From: Gymnorhina tibicen
Lineage: Eukaryota > Chordata > Aves > Passeriformes > Artamidae
Reading direction: 5' to 3'
DNA length: 64,000 nucleotides
NCBI GenBank assembly: GCA_013399875.1
Contig: VXAZ01001725.1
Span: 333,575-397,574, forward strand
In this document: piece after piece, positions 12,601-27,600 of the stretch
Layout: every line of letters starts with the position of its first letter
Numbering within the stretch: position 1 is the first letter of the stretch
The notes under the pieces: generated by a model
Seen by the model: only the letters and a program-made list of their open reading frames with translations
What the model was told of the DNA's origin: nothing
Database searches by the model: none
Made by a program: the position numbers and the translations under genes

Positions 12601-15600
12601 TGCTCCATGTGGGTTCTGAGTCATTAGCAGCTGCATTTTTAAAATGAACTGAGTTTTCCTAAAACTACAGCATCTGTTTTTGACTGAGCAATTTGTGTAG
12701 TCTCATAAGGTAATGACCCTTGACTAAATATCAGTGTGCTAAATGTAGTATGTGTTTAATGTTGCCTGATGCAAAATGCTTCTCCTTTTCGTATTAAAAA
12801 TTTGTTTGTGGACTGCCTTGAATAGGTCACAGCAAAGATTGCTCTAAGTCTGCTGTCAAACCATAGAAGTGGGTGAAATGCTTGACCCTCATCACTAATG
12901 CTCACAAATTGAGAAAGGGGGTGTTACATGCTAAAAAATGTAATTGGGGTTAATATATAACATCCCCAACCTCATACCCAGTGTAATTCTCCCTTTTTTA
13001 GTGCCTCCACTTTTCCTGCAGATGTTATCATGTGTGTTTGTTGCTGTCAGCCCCTCACTGAACAAATCTTGAGGTTACTAAGACTCCTTTCTGTCACGTG
13101 AAAACAATGGGTGTCATGTGTACTTTAAGTGTGCCATGATTGCAGAAATGTTTCCCAGGCTTTCCCCATGGCTTAGGGCGTAGTGTAAAAAGTGATGTTT
13201 ACCTACCTTGCAAGAGGTCAAGATGTCCAAGCAGAACTGTGTTCAAATATTCAGCACCATAGAAACTTAGTTAGCACTCTCTGATTTTGTGTGTAACATG
13301 TAATTTTTATTTCATTGATGATAGGGTGTTTTATTATTTTTCTTCTTCTGCACAATTTCAACCAAATTAAAATGCGGAATTAACAAAAGCCATTCCATGT
13401 CCCATATTGGCAGCGTAGCTCCAGATATGTCCATCTTATAGGTCCTAATAATATGTTCATCAAAATCTCTATAGCCAGGTAATGTTACAACAAAGAAATG
13501 CTTTTTCTTAAGGTGAGGATGGGGCTGTAGTTCTTTGACTTTACCAGGAATTTTGCCTCTTGCAAAAAGAGAAGATAACATATTGAAAGGTTTTCTAATC
13601 ATTCATCAGCATTAAAACAAAAGAACTCTTGGTAAGTATCTCTACATATATGTTAAAATCCATAAAGCATTAGACAGCATTAAAAACTATGCTTAGATTT
13701 CTGAAGAATAATATTTGTGTTTCTAATCATAACTGGCAGAGCATAAATTGGCAAAAAATGGCTTGATTGCTTGCATTTATGTAATAATTCTTTCCCAAAA
13801 AATAACAGCTTGTGAGTTCCTGGCACAGGCTTGTGCCACTGCTCGGAAGATAATGTTATCTTCCCCAGTGTCTTTCCTGGAATATGGTGCATGTCTTACC
13901 TTAGCATTGCTAGAATGGCAGTTGTCAGAGATTTCCTTTTAAACTTTCCAGAGTTTACGTGTGGCTCTTAATGGAGAGAGGAGCAGGCAGGAGGTTTCTT
14001 GCCTGTGCAGTGCCCTTGTGAGTCAGGAGAGATCCCTGTTATATGAGAGGCCTGAAACTTGGTGGACAACCAGTGTGCAAGGCAAGGTCTTCACTTGTAA
14101 CTGGTGCCAGATTAATGGCAAAGCATTCTGTATTGTTACATTTGAGTAGTTCAAAGTAGTTACAGAATTTTAAATGGGGAAAAAAGCCCCCAACACTTTT
14201 GTCTCCATTATCAAGAAATTTTCCTTTTCCTTATTGAAGAGCTGTAAGAACCAATCACCACACGTTATCTTCTAAAGTAAAACCAGTCTCTAGGTGTTAT
14301 GTGTGAACACACATAGCAGGAAAAGTCTTAATGTGTTATAAGTGGCATAATAGTCATCCCTCAACACAAATGTACTGCAGGGGAGAGGTGGTTTCCTTGG
14401 TAATTATGCTTTCTGAGTTGCTTGTATGACAGCTGTTATCCCTTCAGGACTGTTGTTACCATTTGTACTTCGTTGGGTTTTTCAGATAAAGAATTGCCTT
14501 TTTTGGCCATGTGCTGTTTTTTAATATCTTTTGGCTATTTGTCATCCAGGATGACTTATCTGTGTTAATCATAATAGAAAAGAAACATGGTAAGATTTTG
14601 ATGATGCCTTCCAGAGCAGCAATTAAAAATTTGTCAGAACACTTCTAAAATAATTAAAACCTTTCCTGCTAAAATTAGACTTTTCTGGAAACATGAACCC
14701 TTAGGCCTGGTGCTCCAGGCAGCATAAGTAGCTCAGGATTAAACTATAAAAACTTCTGAATGTCTTGACAATTCAATTTTAAAGAATTAGAAGTCTGAGA
14801 GTCAGATATCTCTAAGGCTATACAAGCCACAATATCCTTAGAATGTGAGTGTGGGACAGCTTTTATTTGTAGGCAGGCCTTGAGAGCTTCAAATGCTCTT
14901 TTTTTTTCACTCTCCCCATTAGTGCACAGAGAGGATGACAGATATTACTGGGCTTCTGGCAAGTTGCAGTCTGCTGGGATTGATGTGTTAAATATCTTTC
15001 CTTTAATAAAATACTTCACTTGGTTAAGTGCTCATGTTAAAGAACTAGGTGGATTTTGAAAATACACTGTGAGTGAAAGTGTGGGTGAGCTGTGGACTCG
15101 TAAGCTGTGAAACTTTGAAGTTTAAAAAAAAAGAAGGTGGGGGATTTGAGGGTATAATATGTCAGTCCTTTTCCTCAGTTTTCTTGATAAACAGTTAAAT
15201 TACAATTTCTATTGGATTATAGTAATTTGCTTCCAAAAGTTTTTATCATATTTTTTTTTCATCTTCCACAAGAGACTCCTTTAATGTGTCAGTCAGCCTG
15301 TAAGATGTCAGACTTCTGCTTAGAGACAGTAGGGAACCACACAGGGAATTGACTTTCAGGAGTGGCTTTTGCTTTATGGATAATCTGAAACTCAGCTGGA
15401 GGAATTTGTAAGGTGTTGGGTGTGTTTTGTTTTCCTGTTCAGCAGTTACCAAAGATGTTGTTATATGCTTGTAGTGCATTGACAGTTGATGCTTTGTTCT
15501 GGATACCTTCATGGAAAAACACTTTAAAGTGGAGTTACTGAAACCAAAGCCACTGTTTAGAAAGAGAAGTACCACCTTCCTTCAAAATGGAGGGTGTTCG

Positions 15601-18600
15601 TGCTTCCTAAACAATGATCCTGAGTCCATTTTGGGAACACGTCCCTCTCATTTATTGGCATGCAGAGAAGTTTATGTATGAATTGAAGACCAAAGATCAG
15701 ACTCTTTTCGACACTCCTGGCCTTTCTTTTTAGCTTGCATTAGTTCTATCCTGTTGCTCTTTGTGTTCCACTTCCAGTTCATCTCCTTCTCCTTAGTGTT
15801 TACAGCCCTCTCCCTTCTCTGCCCATCCCTGGAGAAACAACCCAAGTGTGTACAAAAGTGAGGGTGCTTTCTGAGCCCCTTCTCTTTAATAAAAAAATCT
15901 GTTTGTGTAATTCTGGGTTTTTTTTTTTTTTCCTCTGGTATCTTCAGAGAGTGTCTGGAGAACTAACCATGCTTTATATTGCTTCATCTGTTTCCATTGA
16001 TGAGAATATGTCCTGGTTACAGATTCAAATTTTCTAATCTTTGAGTGGCAAATAGTCTTTCTAATTGTAGGCTTTGTCCTAGACAAGTTTTTTTTTTTTT
16101 AAAAGGAATATATTTTTCCAGGTCCTCCTGCTTCCCTTATTTCTTTCCCATCCCTTTCTCCTCATGCACACAAATGTAACCTGAAGTTACAGCAGTGTTC
16201 TTAGTGTATAGCAGTGAGTGTATGAAAGCCCACTACCTTAATATGTATTTCAATTGTCCACTTAATTTTATAATGTCAAACTTAATCACATTTTGTGAAA
16301 ATGAAGCCAGTGTATTTTTACATTTTTAATTATTTCTAAAGGCTGTGGTTGTGTTAATCTCTTAAATTTACAGCACAGGAGTGTTATTTAAGGCTGTGTA
16401 CTTAATGCTGGACTAAAATCTATGTTTGATGTTTTAATTGATTGTAATGGTTTAGGCCAAATTCAGGGAAACGTCCAAAAGGAACGTCTTCTCAAAGGAA
16501 GGCAGGTTACAACCACCCGTCCCCCCAGCTGGGTTTGGGAAAAAACAAATTTTCCTCAGAGGAAAGTGAAGGAGAAAATAAAACTATTTATTTAACAAAC
16601 ACACAGGAAAACAATACTAATAATGCTAAATAATAAAATCTCTCGCTCTGGAGAGAAAACCTGAAAGATTTTAGAGTCCTTCTGTGGGTGTNNNNNNNNN
16701 NNNNNNNNNNNNNNNNNNNNNNNNNNNNNNNNNNNNNNNNNNNNNNNNNNNNNNNNNNNNNNNNNNNNNNNCAGGAATCATGTCTGGGCATAGAGCAATG
16801 GTAGGGGATACAACAGCACAGTCACCCCAAGACATTGATAATGGTGTTGAGGTTGTTCTCCTTATGCCCACCTTTAATAAGCCATATAGATATTTTTAGT
16901 CTGTATCAGTCTGCATATTGTGTTTGAATTCTTCTTGAAGTACTAGAACACAGGATAGCTACAAATCAGCCTTTTTCCTCACTGGAGGCATCCTGGTGCT
17001 TTGCTGTGCAATCCATGCTTGGTTTGGAGGGTGTGTTAATGGTGAAATAGTGTTTGTGTAACCAATTGCAGTTTTGAAAGCTGAGATACAGAACCACCTT
17101 CTGAAAAACCTGATGCAGTCTAGTTGGTTGTATAGTGCCGAATAAGCTGTTTGTCCTTGTTTAGAATGCTGATTGGAAATAGTCTTGTGTACCTACGCTT
17201 TGTGTTTTCTCATACTGCACTGATGTTCTGTGCTCAAGGCAGATCCACTGAGAAATAAATGTACTCTACAAGCTGATTTCAGATCTCCAGTTTTAGATGG
17301 GATTGTTGATGGTTTTGAAGATGTCAGGCTCTACTGCTCTTTTTCACATACAGGGGAAAAAATGTGAGGAGTAAATGGATTCAAAAAGTGCAACAGGTAT
17401 CATGTGAAATAGAAGTGGCAGTGTCTTCAGTGCCGGGACATTTGGTTCATCTAAGAAATTTGAGTAATATAATGAAACTGTAGGAGAGAAGTGAAATGAC
17501 TCAAAGAAGAAATGTTAAGTCAAAACCAAAATGTCAGGGAAGACGTTTTTGCTCAGGAAAAAAAGAAAAGAAATAAAGCACTGAACTTCAAGTTTTATTT
17601 GGATAGTTTTGCTTTACTGAAATAAAATGAAACATTTCTTACATGTACCTGTATCTTTCTCAAAGTCAGGAGTACAGATTCTTGCCCAGCTCTTTAATTA
17701 CTGATGTTACTAATAATAGTATTCAAGCTTTGTATTTTTCAACCTGGATAAGCAACACTACCCTCATTAAAAAGAAGAGGTAAATAAGGGTGTCTAAGGT
17801 TCATTTCTTACTACTTTTTTACTGTGAGGGTGCCTGAGTACTGGCAGAGGTTGTCCAGAGAGGTTTTGGAATCTCCGAGCTTGGAGATACTCAAAAGATG
17901 CTTGGACATGGTCCCGGCAACCAGATCTAGGTGTCCCTGCTTGAGCAGGGAGTGGACCAGGTGACCTCTGGAGGTCCTTGCCAACCTCAATCATTCTGTG
18001 ATTCTCCAGAGGTTTTCTCTGTGTGCACGGAGTGGGGTGGAAATTCTGTACCTTTCGTTGCTTTCAAATAGCAGCTATTTGGCAGGTACTCTAATGTATG
18101 TATGTAAGTATGAACTAAAGTGCCTGGAACATTAATGTTTTCATAGGGCACAGTCTTATGGGTGCCTAATTGAGATTAAGTATTTACCTATGTACTTTAA
18201 GTGTCATAATTTCTTTTTTATCCTGGACCATTATCAAGTATTCATTAGTGCCTAGGACAGACTATTTCTATCTAGTCACTTCACCAAAGTTCTTAAAAAT
18301 ATTACTATTTCACTATTTTTAAATTATCATCAGAGTGTGAATCCTAGTGTGTGTGCTGTGCAATAAAAAAATTGTTCTGCCCTCAGCAGAATGGAGGGAG
18401 TTGTCAGTGGTAACCTTACTGTTGTGCAGAGGACTGGTGGAGGAGAGGAACTGGTGTGCTACAAGGGATCAGTGCTCATGTTAGGATGCCTGAGGTCCTC
18501 GTTCATGGTTGGATGCAGTAATTATGTAGAGAGCATAATTTTCAGGGTAAATGCCATATAAAGATTACCCTTAAGTAATCCATAGTTAAGCAGTGAGGGA

Positions 18601-21600
18601 AGAGGTTATAAAAATAGAAAATATAATGAAGTAAACCACAATTTCTGCTTTTAACTATCGAGTAGTCCTTGCAGTGGAATATCCCCAAGCCGGGGTGAAC
18701 CTGTGTGAGAAACAAGTTGGGTTTGCTTGTGGAGATGTATACTGGCAAACAAAGAAAAATAAAAGTAAAGTTGTTATTTGAGTGTCAATCTGATGGTTCC
18801 TTAATGGCCTGGATGCCTGAAGAAAGCATCCTAATCACTCTATTGCTCAAAATTAATTACATTAGTGATAACACCAGTCAAAAGTAAATCTGATTTTGTG
18901 TGTTACTTGGTATATTTTCGAATCTAGTACTCAGCTGTTGTAGCGTTGTTACATTTTCAGACTCGAGCAGATGCCGTGGTCTGTGTGTGATCTGTGTGTG
19001 CTCGGTGGGGCCGGGGCAGGGTGGGAGCTGTGCCTGAGCGGGAGCCGGGAGCAGCAGTTCCGCAGCCGAGCGCTGGAGGGCTCCGCAGACTGACGGCTGC
19101 GGGAGGGATTTTAAGGAAATTGCTGCATTGTACCTGCGCAGGGTTTAATGCTTGCCGGGCCATTTGGCTATTTGCCATAATTGGCTTTCCATTCCCTTGA
19201 TTGGAATCATAGATAAAAATTTGCTAATCCACTTTCTTTGCTGAAAGTATTAGAAAAGTAATCCATCTTTTAAAAATGCTCGAACAAAATCATGTGGTAT
19301 AAAGAGTACTTTATGGAATAATGAGATTAATGAGAACTGTAAGGCATATGCAATTTAAAACGTTTTTCTATGGGTTTAAGGGGAAAAATGCAATCTGGGC
19401 ACTATAAAGCCATAAGTACTTCCTTTTTTTATGCACTACCTTTTAAATGTGCATTACATGTTATGCTTTTGTCTACATGATAAAATGTGAGTATATATTT
19501 AGAAAGAAGGATCTGCTATTTGTTTGTAATTTCAAAAATGTTTGAAAATACCTGATTAAAACTTCTTGTCTGTGTTTTTTCCTCTGTCTCACCTCTTCTG
19601 CCCACAGGGCATCAGAGCACGGATTTTGGAAACCCTTGTAATGCTCATTCTTCTTGCACTGCTTATCCTTGGAATTGTATGGGTGGCTTCAGCACTCATA
19701 GACAATGATGCTGCCAGTATGGAGTCTTTATATGGTATGGAATGCAAAAGAACCTTCGCACCAGTTTCATTGTAAATACAGAAATGCAAGTTTCCAGTTA
19801 AATGTATTTCTAGTATGTGCTATGTGAGTATTGCACCGGTTGTGAAAAAGGTGTATTAATTCAGCCAGCACCATTTTTTTATGTTAAATTCTGTGACATA
19901 AGCAGCCTGTTTGTAATAAGCTAAAGCTGTGCTCAATGTGTTCTTTACAGACCTCTGGGAATTCTACCTCCCATATTTATATTCCTGTATATCACTGATG
20001 GGATGCTTGTTACTTCTCTGTAAGTATTTTCCTCATTACTCCAAAAGATGAATGATTTTGTGGTGGGGTTTTTTTTTTGTGTATTGTGTTTAATTTTTTT
20101 TATGGTTAAAGGGAACTTTTTGATTGTGAAAGTTTGTTGAAAGAAAGTTGTTTCTGAGTAAATTTAAATTTAGATGTGAATTTGTTAGGTTTGGGTTCTG
20201 AAGTTTAAATAAATGGTACCTTACATTTTGGAGAAACTTTACACCTCACCCAAAACAATTCCAACTTCAAACTTGTTAAAACAGGTAGTTGAAAAATAGT
20301 TGAATTTCTCCATTCTGCAAAGAAAAGCACAATTTTTAAAAGAAATGTCTGCAGGAAGTCGGTCGTATGGTGAGAAAATTATTTTGGAACATTTTGTCCT
20401 ATATTCAGTAAACTGCCATGCTTCCTTTTGTAATTTAAAATGTTGCTGTATAGGCAGGAGTTGGAAGACAGTGCCGTCAGCTTTCATAATCACACAGCTG
20501 GTCTCTGGCCAGTCTGCAGGTCAGTTACACAACTGCATTTGGAACAAATGCAGTAAAAAACCAACCTTACACCGACTGCTCCTAACCAGAGTTCAGTCAC
20601 CTATGTTTAGGGGAATAAGAAACATGATGGAAGGCTCCAAATCCCATTTATAATCTCAGCCCCCTCCTTGAATAATTTCTAGAAAATTGCTGAGAGGGAC
20701 AGAATGTCTCCCTTTCTAGACTATTACGGTTTCATCTCTTCTCCAAGCTTGACAGGTTCAAAGCTTACATGGGGCTGTCACTGTGGAGGAAGAGTGGGGA
20801 ATGATAATTTGTAATATCCTTTAAACAGATCTGTCTGTGAAAGAGACCTCGGTGAGTCTCCTTAGGTTCTTTGTATGTGCAGATTCTCAAATCCACTTTG
20901 GTGGAAGGTGGGAGAATTAAACAATGTGCTTTTCAAAGTCTTCTGCAGGCTGTTCCAGAGTGGGATTGACAGAGGTGTTGAACACTTTAATGGGAATTTG
21001 GTTTACAAAACTTCAAACCTGCCCTGCAGTTTGCTTCAGCTGAAAACGCAGCCTCTGTTCTGGGGCTGTTGTAAAGCAGGTCACCAAAATTACTGCAACT
21101 AAATGCCAGGTTTCGGAAATGTGTAACTTAAAAAAGCAAATCACTGAGGTGAAGGCCCTCCTAGCTGTTAGGTCTGTGTAGCTGAAAGGGCAGTATACAG
21201 CAGTGGGGCAGCTGCTGGGGTAGAGCTTCTTTAGATCTTCAGTTGGTTTAATTGCTGAAGCAGTGTTTGAGTAAAGCCTATTGCGGTGGTGATTTGGAGC
21301 ATCACTTCCTTTCTCTTTTGTCCTTTTCCTGCAGGATTCTTCTGCAGTAAAGGCAGACTAGTTTAACTTAGATTTTTGAATACTCTTGTATTTCTCCTGT
21401 AATACGTAGTAGCTACAGTAAAATGCTAGTTAATAAAAATAAATGCAATCTTTGCAATAAAATCTTGTCTCCTCTTTTTGGCAACAATGCTTTATTATAA
21501 TGGAAACTATAAATGTACATCCTCATCCATGTAGTTATAAATTCCTTCATCTCCTACACATTTCAGTATTTGAAGGCTGCTTTCCCTAAAGTGTTGTTTT

Positions 21601-24600
21601 CTACTAATAATTTTCTATTATCACGGTTGAGCCTTTCTACCAAGAAGCATACATGCATCATTCCTGAAAACCATCACAGGCTAGGATCAGAAAGGGCCTG
21701 TTATTTCATAGAAAATAACCGAAGGTCTGCTAGCTGAGCCTACTATCAATGGAAGTTGAAGGATGACTTTCAGAGCAAAGCAGCTTCAGGATCTCTTGGC
21801 CTTGTACCTGTGCTAAAAGATGAGACATGCCTGAGATGTTCTCCAGTGCTGTGGCCAGCCAGTGTCATTCCATCCAGGATATTGCAGTTGGCAGGTGTCT
21901 GTGCACTTTGTCTCATGATAATGGTCCCTGGGCTGCCTGAACTCCAGAACTGCACTGAGAATTGTTTGGGAAAATGTTAACTGGCCCAGGGCAAATCATG
22001 CCAGGAATAGGTCTAACAATTACTGATGTAGGCAATCCAATCTTAAAGCCCAGAAATGTATCCTGGCACTGCTGAATTTACTAGTGAAAACATAGCCTCT
22101 GGTACCACATGCTTTGAATAAATAATTAATTAGTTGAGCAAGTTTAAGATCTCTGATTATATGGTGTTCTTTGTTGACAAAAAAAAATAATCACAGTTAA
22201 GCTCTTGGGCGGGAGAGATGCTTGTCTTGTTCAAAATCTGTGTGATTGCAATGTACTTAAAAGTTCACTCTGGAGCTTTAAGCTCTTGCAGTTCTTTTCA
22301 AAACCAAAAAATGGTTATATGTGGACAAGCACATTGAGCATCCAAATAAAAAACTGGTCTTTGACTTAAAAATGACTGTTTTGCATGCTCTTCCTTCCCT
22401 TGCAGTGTGCACGCCAGTGGGGCTCTCACGGATGTTTACAGTAATGGGTCAGTTGCTGGTGAAGCCGACAGTAAGTGCTGCACAATTCTGTCCTCCCGTG
22501 CTACCTGTGAAAAGGTAGAATGGTATTTGGGTACTTTCTTCTAGAATGCTTACACTTCTACAGAACTCTTCAGTTCAACAGAGTTTCTATAACCATTATT
22601 TATGTACTTGTTTCACATTTTTCATATAGCACAAAAGCCTGTTTTTTTTCCAAAGTTTTTCTTATAATAATACAGACTTCCTCTGATTTTTCAGTTTATG
22701 TCAATGCTACTAGTATTATTTATTGCCACTATTTCCTGCTGTGTTTTACCAGTGCCTGAAAAGTGTGGGCATATTCTGAGTTCAGGAGCAAAGAATACAA
22801 GAGCAAACAAAGTCTGGATAACAAGAAGGGTACCTGGGGGTACACATAAATACGTGAAATGTTAGTTGCCATCTTTAAGAGCTTATTGTATACAGATGCT
22901 CTTTGGTTCATGCTCTGAATGCTGTGAGGGAAGGGAGAAGTTTGTACCACGTGCAAGTGCTCTAGTGACTTGGGTGTCGCACCTCTTAGTTTGTATTTAC
23001 TGAAATTTGGGAGCACTCAGACCTTGCATTCCTTTTCATTAGTCATTTCCACCCTGGAAATACAAAGAAAATATGTACTACTTTACTTGTCTGTCAGCTT
23101 TAGTCTCAAAGCACCTGATAGCTGAGGTAGACAGACTTAATTTATTTGGTTTTAGCTTCCAATAGCAATTTATATTTGCATGAAATACTGCCTTATGTGA
23201 AAAGTTGTTTTTTAATATAATTTTTCAAAATCTGTGGTTATTTTTGTTTAAATTGAGTGTGAAGGTTGACATGATTTGAATGTAGGTCAGAGATACTGTT
23301 CTGTCTTTTTAGATTGAAACTGAACATAAAAGCCTGAACTTGAAATAAAAACTTAACAGTAACTTTGCTTACAATACAAATACAGCTGTGTTACAGAATG
23401 GAATAACCTTCTGCGAAGTTCTTAGTTGTGTCCATATTGTAAAGTTGTGACTGTATATTTAAAGTACAGCTCACTGGAGCAAAGTGAACCTGATTATGTA
23501 AGTGCAGTCAGGAAAACAATTGTCTCTGATACTCAGTTAATGTTTCTGTTTCCAAATACAGATCCTGGAAGACCTAGATGAGCAGATGTATATCATCACT
23601 TTAGAGGAAGAAGCAATTCAGAGGAAGCTTAATGGTATGTATGTTATACCTGTAATGATAGTGCTCTGGATTAAGTATGTAGAATAGAGTGGTTCTGGTC
23701 AGGAGTATTGGTCTCACTGTTGTGCAACCTCCTCTCTCAAAACAGAAAATTTCAACATCGTAGCCTGTAACAAATGTTAAAGGTGCACATTTCCTCGCTG
23801 GGTTTTCCAAGATTGGCTCTTGTGTGTGTGTGGTTTGCTTTGGTTTTGTTTTTAAATTGTTCATCAGCTCTCTGATGTGGGAACGTTCTGAGCCTGAGAG
23901 ATCAATTGAGTAGTTGTTCAGACCCACCACCCTTACTGCAAAATAGCTTGGAGTGGTAAATGATTCTATTTCAGCCTTGTTTGAAGGACAATGAACAGTT
24001 AGCAAGAGGCTTGACTTCCTGCAATATGAGTTTTGTTTTTAATTTGGAGGATTTTTTGTGTTTCAGTTGATTGTTATTTAAAATCTTAGGTAGTAATCCA
24101 TTAAAAATCAGAGCACTCCTTTATATTCTAGGAGTTATTTGGTGAATTTAATAATTTAAAAAATTCTATTAATAAGTAATGAAAGTTAATAATTACAAAA
24201 ATGTTTTTAGACTTACAGTATTTAATCTTACGGTTTTGCATTTCTTGATAAGGTGTTTCTGTTACAAAGTATTTAAAAAACAGTATGAAGCTTTGGCTTA
24301 GAATAGAAAGGAGTGTTGCAACATGGCAGGCACCAATTATGGAAAATGTATTGGTTCTATAAACCTGGAAAGCATGTTGTACAAATCTCCTGACTTGCTT
24401 TTAACTGCATGGATAAGCCATCCATCCACAATTTGTACAATTACTGCAGTTTCGAAAACCGAGGAATGTTCACGTCGTGACACATCCGTTGTTGTGCTGT
24501 CTTACAACTTATTTTAGCCTTAAGATTTTAAATTTCCTGCTTTTTCTCTCCTACTTTTCAGCCTTCTGTGATATATTTCAATCTTTCCTTCTCTGAGGTC

Positions 24601-27600
24601 TCATTATGTCTCCTTTCGAAGTTGCTTGGTTGGGGGAAGTACCTTTGATAGTGGAGATCATGGTGGTCATCTTTATTCCAGCGTTTAAAATTTGTGGAGG
24701 AGTAGGGACTAATTTGTGGAGGAGTAGGGACTTCTTTGTGCTGAAATCAGCCATAATTTCAGTTTAAAAGTAATATTCAGCTTTTTAGTGTTGAAGGCTC
24801 AGGTGTTTATAGTGACACACGTATGTATGTGCATTCACACACAGGCACACAAAAAGGTGCATGCAGTGAGTGTCTTTGAAGCTGTGATGGGGTAATTATA
24901 ATCATTCTGTGTGTTTGATGTTAGCTGGGAACTGTAAAATACTTGTTACCGAATGTGTTATGTTGTCATGGTGATTCTGCTTGTGTACCACACAGAAAAA
25001 TGACCCCATAGTTATTCAGGAATCTACTGGAAGCAGTGCACAGAGGGGTCTGCTACTCACATGGGGAATGTGATTATTTACGTGCTACTTGGCTGCTCTT
25101 TTTCTTGCAGAAATCTCTTCAACAGTTGCTTATGTTACAGTTTAGTATCACTTGTGGTGTGGACCTAGGCTGTTTCTAAGTGTCTGCTAACTGGATATGG
25201 ATTTAGGATGTGTGCAGGGGGCTCCCCTAACCCCCAGCCAAGATACTGGATTTTCTTTCAGCACATGGCTTGGTATGAAAAGTGGAACTGCAGCCCACCC
25301 ATATTCCATGGAGCACTCACCAGCCTGCTCTTGAGCAGTGAAAGACATGGGGCTTAAATGTCCTGAGGCAGGAGAGGATCTGAATTCCCTCTGTTTTCAA
25401 TGCTGAGGGAATGGCATTGACACCCCCATCTAGAGGAATGCTTGAAAACCTCTAGTTTGGCATACAGAGAAAATTAATGGACTTAAGCTGAAAAGTAAAT
25501 GAAAATCTAAACTTGCATATAACATGTAGTTGGGGCAAGATGTTATATGTGCAAGAGGATACTTTGCAGGATTTTTGTGAGTAGTTACTTAAGTGAATTT
25601 AAGCATGGTTCTCAATATGACAAGCACAGAAAGCTTCATTTTCTCTTCCAGAACAGTCTTTCTAATACATACAAATTATGCCAGAAAAATAGACATCATT
25701 ATTGCCAGAATCATGAAGAGTCATTCTTACCATGTTTATTGCATTTTAAAAAAATGTATGTAAATGGGGGTGGTGCTAATTACAACAGTAAATGTCGTGC
25801 TGCGATGTTAGAGGCCATAATCTGTGTTTTAGCACACAGATTGTGTCTCTTTGCTGCTGTGTCACAGCAGATACATTCACCTACACGCTTCCTCTGCCAT
25901 GGCCATTGCAACTCTTCTGCAGTGTTGGTGATGGAAATCCATGTGTTTAAGTAACCCCGCTGGGCAGGTTTGCAGGAAGGTGCTCTGAAATACATACTTC
26001 ATTTATATATGTAACTGAAGAGTTGAATTTTTATTAAAATGAAGGAGGACCAGAGCAGAGACTTAAGTGATACTTGATGATTGTAAAGCTTTTCATATTT
26101 GAAAATAAATCTATCTGTGAAACTGTAGATCTTCTTTGTGGAAACTAATTTTCTTCCTCCTCAGGTGTCTGCAGTGTCTAACTGAAAATTGGAGGAGGAG
26201 AGAGGGGAAAATTTGATTGTGTTATCTACCCTAGTATTTTTATCTATTGAAGAGTTACTGGGTTTGGGAAAATGTTTGTTTCCAGTGTATTATATTTCAG
26301 TACCCACATCACTCCTACAGTCGAAGAATAAAGCTGGGACTTTTTTATATTAAAAGAGAAAAGTTGCCTTCAGCTATTAGTTTTCCTGAATCCAAAGAGA
26401 CGGGTGGGGTAGGATCAAAAATACTTACTTGATCAAAGTTATTGGCTCTGAAGGTATCCTTACCTATGTAAGAAAGATGAAAGGTGTTGTTTTTATTGCA
26501 CACTAGTAACAGTGTAATTTTGAACTAATTGGTGGTGAACTGCCAATCACCTTGGGGGAATGCAAATAGATACTCTTACAATTTCCTTTGAGGTACTGAA
26601 ATCTTATGTCGGGGCTGGAAGAAAAACAGAATAATACCGTTAAATTGACCTTAAATGAGCTGCTTTGTGGCTTTCTTGGAGAATCCCTTCTAACTTTTCA
26701 TTGCTAGTCCAAACAAGTCTCGTCTACCAATTTGATTTATTGGCTAGACAGCGCTGACATTGAACTTTGTGCGTGTTTGAAATAAAGCTAATGTTAGAGA
26801 GCTTTTAAGAATTTAGCTGCATCCTTTTCAAATACTCTTTTGAGTGATCTGAGACTTTGCCTCTCTCATAAAATATCCTTTTGTATAGCAACCTGTTGTT
26901 TGTAACTATTTTTAAGGAGGAACTACAACAGCACTTAGATATGATTCAGAATTTCTACTGAGCTGTCTCTTAGGGACCTACTGTGATGACGCTGATTTAT
27001 TGGATAGACTCCCAAGAAATCAGTGTTTTGAGCTCTGTGTTTTTATATTGAGGGAAGAAAATAACATATATATATATATATTGAATTGAACTTTTCCTCA
27101 GAGACCCCTAAATCAGTTACAGAGAAGAAGAAAATGTCAGATGCTGACTCGAGTTTTCCTTCTTGTTCAACTGCTTCCATGGAAGTTCTTTTCCCACTGA
27201 GCTCTATAGCTATCCTTTTTCCCACTTCTGTTTTATGGAATGACAGTAATTAGTCATTCCATAAAACAGATGTTTTAGGCTTTTTTGGGGGGAGAATGCG
27301 TAATCATAAAAGCTTATTTTTATGGTGATAATTAGCTTGGGTTTTTTTAAAGATGTTTTCTGAAAACCTGTGTATTATGATTAATTTTTTAAAAAACACG
27401 AGAAATTAAACTGACATTTGTATTTCAGGCACTTCAAGTGATAAGATGTTGTAATGGAACAGTGTCTATAGATCTTACTGGATAGTCCTGAGATTAGAGA
27501 TCTATAAATATTCGAAGCCCTGTAAATATTATCCCATACTTATTATGTCACTGGTGTCCAAGATAAATGTTTAGACATAGCACAGAAGTTACGTGTTATA

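Noticed and set aside
16588..16899. ORFs containing runs of X
   Set aside because: They are created by translating across the assembly gap.
18994..19200. ORF in the CpG-rich island
   Set aside because: Open frame expected from GC-rich sequence; no known protein and no splice support.
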